Below are positions 8,093 through 11,347 of a stretch of 11,347 nucleotides of DNA, in pieces. The notes under the pieces were generated by a model, which saw nothing but the letters and a program-made list of their open reading frames with translations, did not search any database and was not told where the DNA came from. Origin of the DNA: HGM11525 sp036307445. GTDB taxonomy: Bacteria; Bacillota; Clostridia; UBA1381. The translations under genes were made by a program, and so were the position numbers. The stretch is taken from NCBI GenBank assembly GCA_036307445.1, contig JAXJXP010000046.1, positions 1 through 11,347 on the forward strand, given 5' to 3'. The stretch's first letter is position 1, and the number at the start of each line of letters is the position of its first letter.

Positions 8093-8622
8093 CTCAACAA
8101 TCCTTTCTTGTTAAACAGTTCTACGAGCTTGCACTTCCAGCAAAGTATCATGCCGACTATAGCACCGACTCCTGCCTGCAAAATCTGATAAGGCAGTTTG
8201 AGAACAGCATATTCCGGTGTGCTGTAAATAAAGGCTCTGCCGAGAGAATAACCTACTACCATAATAACGGCACCGATCGTTACACCGATTCCGGAAGAGA
8301 GCACCGGATGCTTTTTGAGTACGTAATGGGAGAATATCGAAATTACTACCGCCTGCAGGCCGTGAGTTACGAGGGAAACAAACATCGGAAGCGGATAGAA
8401 GAATAAGTCGCCCAAAAAGGCGCCTACACCGCCGACCATAAATGCGGCTAGAGGATCTAATATGATGGCAGCGGTACAGATGATAATATCATTCATATAC
8501 AGATGACCACCGGGAACAGGAACGCCAAATGAACTCATTGCTACATTAAGTGCCATAAAAACAGCGGTAATGCACAACCAATAGGTTGTACGCTTAATAT
8601 TTTGATTTTTTTCAGCAGACAT
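8089..8622 (-). CDS. ECF transporter S component, substrate unknown
   Basis: A 177-residue integral membrane protein with about six hydrophobic segments, short charged ends and the conserved loop VPVPGGHLYMND (34-45) followed by DPLAAFMVGGVGAFLGDLFF. This pattern is that of substrate-binding (S) components of energy-coupling factor vitamin transporters, probably the group related to HmpT/PdxU. The EcfA/EcfT energising module is not in the window, so it likely uses a shared one. Its substrate cannot be read from sequence. Its neighbours suggest vitamin B6 (NifS, CysK and MetY all need PLP), or a cobalamin-, folate- or methionine-related compound. It lies 62 nt behind cysK across a terminator and overlaps nifS by four bases, so expression must come from run-through or an unseen start. 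Confidence 0.85.
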   Translation of the reverse strand: MSAEKNQNIKRTTYWLCITAVFMALNVAMSSFGVPVPGGHLYMNDIIICTAAIILDPLAAFMVGGVGAFLGDLFFYPLPMFVSLVTHGLQAVVISIFSHYVLKKHPVLSSGIGVTIGAVIMVVGYSLGRAFIYSTPEYAVLKLPYQILQAGVGAIVGMILCWKCKLVELFNKKGLLR

Positions 8623-8643
8623 AACAGTAAACTTCCTTTCTTC

Positions 8644-8676
8644 AAAAAGACCGGCGCCTTAGTCTAAGGCACCGGT
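8644..8676 (-). terminator. Terminator hairpin between cysK and the ECF S-component gene
   Basis: The minus strand has a 12-bp stem, ACCGGTGCCTTA (8676-8665) with TAAGGCGCCGGT (8661-8650), containing one G-U pair and a 3-nt loop, followed by C and five T. It begins 8 nt after the cysK stop. It should end most transcripts there and set metY-cysK apart from the downstream genes, unless run-through is regulated. Confidence 0.85.
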
Positions 8677-8684
8677 GCTTTTCA

Positions 8685-9617
8685 TTATTCTGCAAATAGC
8701 GGTGTCGATAAATATCTGTCGCCGGTATCGGGCAAAAGTACTACAATGGTTTTGTCTTCGTTTTCAGGGCGTTTCGCAAGCTCTATAGCCGCAAAGGTAG
8801 CAGCACCGGAAGAAATGCCTACAAGCACACCCTCACTCTTGCCGATTAGTTTTCCGGTAGCAAAAGCGTCCTCGTTGGATACGGGAATGATCTCGTCGTA
8901 AATGCCGGTGTTAAGAACATCGGGAACAAAGCCTGCGCCAATGCCCTGTATCTTATGAGGTCCAGCGACACCTGTGGACAGTACCGCAGAGGCGGCAGGC
9001 TCGACCGCTACAACCTTGATATTGGGATTTTTAGATTTAAGATATTCACCAACACCTGTTACTGTACCGCCGGTACCTACGCCTGCAACAAAGATATCCA
9101 CCTTTCCGTCCGTATCTTCATAAATCTCAGGACCCGTATTTTCCCTGTGTGCTTTTGGATTGGCAGGGTTTACAAACTGACCGGGGATAAAGCTGTTTGG
9201 AATTTCTGCCGCTAATTCTTCAGCCTTTGCGATAGCACCTTTCATTCCCTTGGCGCCTTCGGTAAGGACAAGCTCCGCACCGTATGCCTTCATCAGTTGA
9301 CGGCGTTCAACCGACATCGTTTCAGGCATTGTCAGTATAATGCGGTAGCCTCGTGCCGCCGCTACAGATGCAAGACCAATTCCTGTGTTACCGCTTGTGG
9401 GCTCAATAATAACCGAATCGGGCTTCAGCTTGCCGCTTGCCTCGGCATCGTCAATGATTGCTTTGGCAATACGGTCTTTAACAGAACCTGCGGGATTGAA
9501 ATATTCAAGCTTTGCGACAATCTTCGCTTTCAGTCCCAAGTTTTTTTCAATATGTGTGAGCTCAAGAAGTGGGGTTTTGCCGATAAGCTCTGTGGCAGAT
9601 GTATATACTTTTGACAT
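8685..9617 (-). CDS. cysK: Cysteine synthase (O-acetylserine sulfhydrylase)
   Basis: PLP enzyme that makes cysteine from O-acetylserine and sulfide. In 310 residues, the normal family length, it has the PLP lysine in NPAGSVKDR (Lys47), the substrate loop PTSGNTG (73-79), the phosphate-binding GTGGTVTG (181-188) and GISSG (267-271), and the C-terminal LLPDTGDRYLST. The start is set by AAGGAG, which overlaps the last codons and stop of metY 8 nt upstream of the ATG, so cysK is tightly coupled to metY. It is the source of cysteine for NifS further down the same strand. Confidence 0.96.
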   Translation of the reverse strand: MSKVYTSATELIGKTPLLELTHIEKNLGLKAKIVAKLEYFNPAGSVKDRIAKAIIDDAEASGKLKPDSVIIEPTSGNTGIGLASVAAARGYRIILTMPETMSVERRQLMKAYGAELVLTEGAKGMKGAIAKAEELAAEIPNSFIPGQFVNPANPKAHRENTGPEIYEDTDGKVDIFVAGVGTGGTVTGVGEYLKSKNPNIKVVAVEPAASAVLSTGVAGPHKIQGIGAGFVPDVLNTGIYDEIIPVSNEDAFATGKLIGKSEGVLVGISSGAATFAAIELAKRPENEDKTIVVLLPDTGDRYLSTPLFAE

Positions 9618-9622
9618 AATAA

Positions 9623-10915
9623 TTACTCCTTTACTGCATCAAAACCGCCCTTAAGGTCGGCGATAATATCATCAATATGCTCGGTTCCAATGGAAAGACG
9701 AATGGTGTTAGGCTTAATGCCCTGATCAGCAAGCTCCTCTTCGCTGAGCTGGCTATGGGTGGTGGTTGCCGGGTGGATGACAAGGCTCTTGGCATCGGCA
9801 ACATTCGCAAGCAGAGAAAAAATTTTAAGGTTGTCAATAAATTTGTGAGCCTCTGCCTGGCCACCTTTGATTTCAAATGTAAAAATTGAACCGCCGCCGT
9901 TTGGAAAATATCTCTGATATAGCTCATGGTCGGGATGGTCTGGGAGCGACGGATGATTAACCCTTTCAACCTGCGGATGATATTTTAGAAATTCAACCAC
10001 CTTTTTGGTGTTCTCTGCGTGACGTTCCAAGCGAAGTGACAGAGTTTCAATACCCTGTAAAAGCAGGAACGCTGCAAAGGGAGAAATAGTTGCGCCCGTA
10101 TCACGCAAAAGTATCGCACGAATATAGGTAACAAACGCGGCAGGGCCTACCGCCTTAACAAATGATACACCGTGATAGCTGGGGTTGGGATCTGCAATAG
10201 CAGGATATTTTCCGCTTGCCGCCCAATCGAATTTACCCGAGTCAACAATTATACCGCCAAGGGTAGTACCGTGACCGCCGAGGAATTTAGTAGCAGAATG
10301 AACTACGATATCTGCTCCGTGCTCGATGGGACGGATAAGATACGGAGTGCCAAACGTGTTATCTACAACAAGCGGTAAACCGTGCTTGTGAGCAAGTTCT
10401 GTCAAAGCATCAATATCGGGAATATCGCTGTTGGGATTGCCGAGTGTTTCAATATAGATCGCACGGGTGTTATCCTGAATAGCCGCCTCGACTTCTGCAA
10501 GATCATGAATATTCACAAAGCTTGCGGTAATGCCGAAGTTGGGAAGCGTGTGTGCCAGCAGATTGTAGCTGCCGCCGTAGATGGTCTTCTGTGCTACAAA
10601 ATGGCCACCGTTTTGACCGAGGGCCTCAAGGGTATATGTAATTGCCGCCGCACCCGAGGCGAGTGCCAATGCCGCTACACCGCCCTCAAGTGCTGCCACG
10701 CGCTGCTCTAAAACATCCTGTGTGGAGTTAGTAAGCCTACCGTAGATATTACCGGCATCTGCAAGACCAAAACGTGCCGCTGCGTGAGCGGAGTTTTTAA
10801 ATACATACGATGTAGTTGCATAAATCGGCACCGCGCGGGCATCGGTTGCGGGATCGGGATTTTCCTGACCCACGTGGAGCTGTAAAGTTTCGAATTTGTA
10901 ATTAGACATAATCAT
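9623..10915 (-). CDS. metY: O-acetylhomoserine sulfhydrylase (aminocarboxypropyltransferase)
   Basis: PLP enzyme of the Cys/Met metabolism family that joins sulfide to O-acetylhomoserine to form homocysteine, the substrate of MetH. The 430 residues match the O-acetylhomoserine sulfhydrylase subfamily, longer than cystathionine synthases and lyases (about 380-400). Signatures include FETLQLHVGQ near the start, NIYGR (56-60), VVDNTFGTP (183-191) with Asp185, and the PLP lysine in HSATKFLGGHGT (Lys210). The ATG at 10915 has AAAGGA 4 nt upstream; a second ATG at 10909 (MSNYKFET) fits the usual N-terminus of homologs and may be used instead. It is the first structural gene behind the attenuator-like leader. 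Confidence 0.94.
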   Translation of the reverse strand: MIMSNYKFETLQLHVGQENPDPATDARAVPIYATTSYVFKNSAHAAARFGLADAGNIYGRLTNSTQDVLEQRVAALEGGVAALALASGAAAITYTLEALGQNGGHFVAQKTIYGGSYNLLAHTLPNFGITASFVNIHDLAEVEAAIQDNTRAIYIETLGNPNSDIPDIDALTELAHKHGLPLVVDNTFGTPYLIRPIEHGADIVVHSATKFLGGHGTTLGGIIVDSGKFDWAASGKYPAIADPNPSYHGVSFVKAVGPAAFVTYIRAILLRDTGATISPFAAFLLLQGIETLSLRLERHAENTKKVVEFLKYHPQVERVNHPSLPDHPDHELYQRYFPNGGGSIFTFEIKGGQAEAHKFIDNLKIFSLLANVADAKSLVIHPATTTHSQLSEEELADQGIKPNTIRLSIGTEHIDDIIADLKGGFDAVKE

Positions 10916-10930
10916 TATTTCCTTTCATAA

Positions 10931-10979
10931 TCGAATATTTGATGTGTTTTTGATGGTTATATACATCGACACATTCGAC
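10931..10979 (-). other. Stem-loop between the second small ORF and metY
   Basis: On the minus strand TCGAAT (about 10978-10973) can pair with ATTCGA (about 10936-10931), with an inner GATGT/ACATC helix. The 5' arm includes the Cys codons and the stop region of the small ORF at 10957-11025. No T-tract follows, so it is not a terminator; it ends a few nt before the metY ribosome site. A role in control is possible but unproven. Confidence 0.35.
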
Positions 10980-11025
10980 CAAATCGGAAGTTTGCTCTGA
11001 CGAGCTTTTCAAAATAATTTTCCAT
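10957..11025 (-). CDS. Possible second short leader ORF ending Cys-Arg-Cys-Ile
   Basis: A 22-codon ORF on the minus strand starts MENYFEKLVR and ends RMCRCI before a TAA. It lies between the attenuator terminator and metY, so it is transcribed only when the terminator is passed. An AGG lies 11 nt before the ATG, a weak and rather distant ribosome site. The two Cys codons just before the stop sit in the arm of a stem-loop (10931-10979). It could be a second cysteine-responsive leader peptide, or a chance ORF in a 5' untranslated region. I know of no family for it. Confidence 0.35.
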   Translation of the reverse strand: MENYFEKLVRANFRFGRMCRCI

Positions 11026-11046
11026 GAGATTTCTTACCTGCCTTAC

Positions 11047-11085
11047 AAAAAATAAAAACCGGAAGACTCCGATAAAGTCTCCCGG
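11047..11085 (-). terminator. Leader (attenuator) terminator upstream of metY
   Basis: The minus strand forms CCGGGAGAC (11085-11077) with GTCTTCCGG (11067-11059), 9 bp including one G-U pair, a 9-nt loop, then TTTTTATTTTTT (11058-11047). It is a textbook rho-independent terminator lying 28 nt after the stop of the Cys/Met-rich leader ORF and about 130 nt before metY. Because it stands ahead of the operon and behind a short amino-acid-biased ORF, attenuation is the natural reading. Confidence 0.85.
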
Positions 11086-11156
11086 GCGTAAGAGATTGCT
11101 ATTCCGCCAAAATTAGGCGGCACAAGGGTTTACTCTTTGAGTGGAGAGTACATCGG
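11069..11156 (-). promoter_or_regulatory. Candidate antiterminator pairing of the metY leader
   Basis: Within the leader, CCGATGTACTCTCC (11156-11143, inside the leader ORF) can pair with GGAGACTTTATCGG (11082-11069), which covers the 5' arm and loop of the terminator. Twelve of 14 positions pair, including one G-U. Between them lie CCGCC/GGCGG (11120-11104), with the leader stop codon in its loop, and a competing hairpin TACTCT/AGAGTA (11150-11131). Mutually exclusive helices of this kind are expected in an attenuator. Found by eye, without energy calculation. Confidence 0.5.
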
Positions 11157-11199
11157 AAAGATAAGCGCAACAAGTCATGCACATGAGCTGGGTCCACAT
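11113..11199 (-). CDS. Cys/Met-rich leader peptide of the metY-cysK operon
   Basis: A 28-codon ORF on the minus strand begins MWTQLMCMTCCAYLSD and ends VNPCAA before TAA. It has four Cys (7, 10, 11, 26) and three Met in 28 residues, including a Cys-Cys pair. The ATG at 11199 has GGAG six nt upstream. An in-frame ATG at 11214 would add MMEMC, raising the totals to five Cys and six Met in 33 residues, but lacks a ribosome site. The ORF is followed by a terminator and then by homocysteine and cysteine synthesis genes. That arrangement is the classic logic of a leader peptide: scarce charged tRNA-Cys (or tRNA-Met) stalls the ribosome and changes downstream RNA folding. Function is inferred; it does not match a leader family I know. 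Confidence 0.7.
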   Translation of the reverse strand: MWTQLMCMTCCAYLSDVLSTQRVNPCAA

Positions 11200-11215
11200 A
11201 CACATCTCCATCATC

Positions 11216-11253
11216 TAAGAAAAACCATCTGTCAAACCATACAGATGGTTTTT
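11216..11253 (-). terminator. Terminator after the truncated upstream gene
   Basis: A perfect 13-bp inverted repeat, AAAAACCATCTGT (11253-11241) and ACAGATGGTTTTT (11232-11220), with an 8-nt loop lies five nt past the stop of the upstream partial gene. It ends in a T run on both strands, so it could work in either direction. The leader ORF begins immediately after it. Confidence 0.85.
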
Positions 11254-11278
11254 ACAGTTATGCTTGTTTTGTTGTAAA
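11249..11278 (-). promoter_or_regulatory. Weak candidate promoter for the leader and metY operon
   Basis: TTTACA (11278-11273) and TAAAAA (11254-11249) are spaced by 18 nt on the minus strand. A start about 7 nt downstream would lie inside the 5' arm of the terminator hairpin, so the new RNA would escape that terminator and carry the leader ORF. The -10 matches only four of six bases, so this is a suggestion. Confidence 0.22.
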
Positions 11279-11347
11279 AAGTTCTTCACGAGCACTTTTT
11301 CTGCCCTCTTCTTTGATATCCCCTGCTTTGGTAAGGGCAATTTTTGT
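11258..11347 (-). CDS. C-terminal fragment of an unidentified protein (cut by window edge)
   Basis: The last 29 codons of a gene entering from beyond the window run in frame to a TAA at 11260-11258. The visible end begins TKIALTKAGDIKEEGRKS and finishes ELFTTKQA; it is charged and lysine/glutamate rich, with no membrane segment or motif I recognise. A strong terminator follows at once, so the gene ends its own transcription unit. No function can be given. Confidence 0.6.
   Translation of the reverse strand, partial: TKIALTKAGDIKEEGRKSAREELFTTKQA

Noticed and set aside
10956..10980. TATAAC on the minus strand as a promoter directly before metY
   Set aside because: Good -10 look, but only a three-of-six -35 (TTGGTC) at 15-nt spacing; it also overlaps the second small ORF. 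Kept out as too weak.
11230..11235. Perfect TTGACA as a -35 element for the leader
   Set aside because: The sequence 16-18 nt downstream (around GATGGA) is a poor -10, and the start point would fall within or after the leader ribosome site.
10916..11260. SAM-I riboswitch or T-box ahead of metY
   Set aside because: No SAM-I core and no T-box GGTGGNACCGCG-type sequence recognised on the minus strand by eye; a covariance search would settle it.
1..11347. CRISPR arrays, insertion sequences, tRNA or rRNA genes
   Set aside because: No repeat-spacer pattern, transposase, or recognisable RNA gene was seen on either strand; the window is densely filled with metabolic genes.

Overview
The window reads as a chromosomal segment of a low-to-mid GC Firmicute, most likely a gut Clostridia/Oscillospirales-type anaerobe. 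This is inferred from protein style (B12-dependent MetH without its reactivation domain, NifS/NifU-type Fe-S genes, Rrf2 regulator, ECF-type transporter, strong AGGAGG-like ribosome sites). No species can be named. Every gene lies on the minus strand, so transcription runs from high to low coordinates.

Layout in transcription order. (1) 11347-11258: C-terminal end of an unidentified gene, closed by a perfect 13-bp terminator hairpin. (2) 11214-10916: a leader region with a short Cys/Met-rich ORF, a strong rho-independent terminator with possible alternative pairing, and a second tiny ORF ending Cys-Arg-Cys-Ile. This looks like a transcription attenuator for the sulfur genes behind it and is the most interesting part of the window. 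(3) 10915-8685: metY-like O-acetylhomoserine sulfhydrylase and cysK, followed by a strong terminator hairpin. (4) 8622-5387: ECF transporter S component, NifS-type cysteine desulfurase, NifU/IscU scaffold and MnmA tRNA 2-thiolase, packed with ATGA overlaps or short gaps. (5) 5376-973: a promoter containing a dyad, then metF, a stand-alone MetH-reactivation-like protein, metH and an IscR-like Rrf2 regulator. Their ends overlap, and a GCAA-loop terminator closes the unit. (6) 909-9: a Pho-box promoter and the phosphate-binding lipoprotein gene pstS, probably the first gene of a pst operon continuing beyond the window.

Together, units 3-5 form a near-complete reduced-sulfur chain. MetY makes homocysteine and CysK makes cysteine from sulfide. 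MetF and the split MetH make methionine from homocysteine. NifS takes sulfur from cysteine and delivers it to Fe-S clusters (NifU) and to tRNA wobble uridine thiolation (MnmA). The last gene encodes a regulator with four cysteines in the Fe-S-binding region, so the locus probably senses both cysteine supply (leader) and Fe-S status (Rrf2). The regulatory claims are inferences from sequence and have not been tested.
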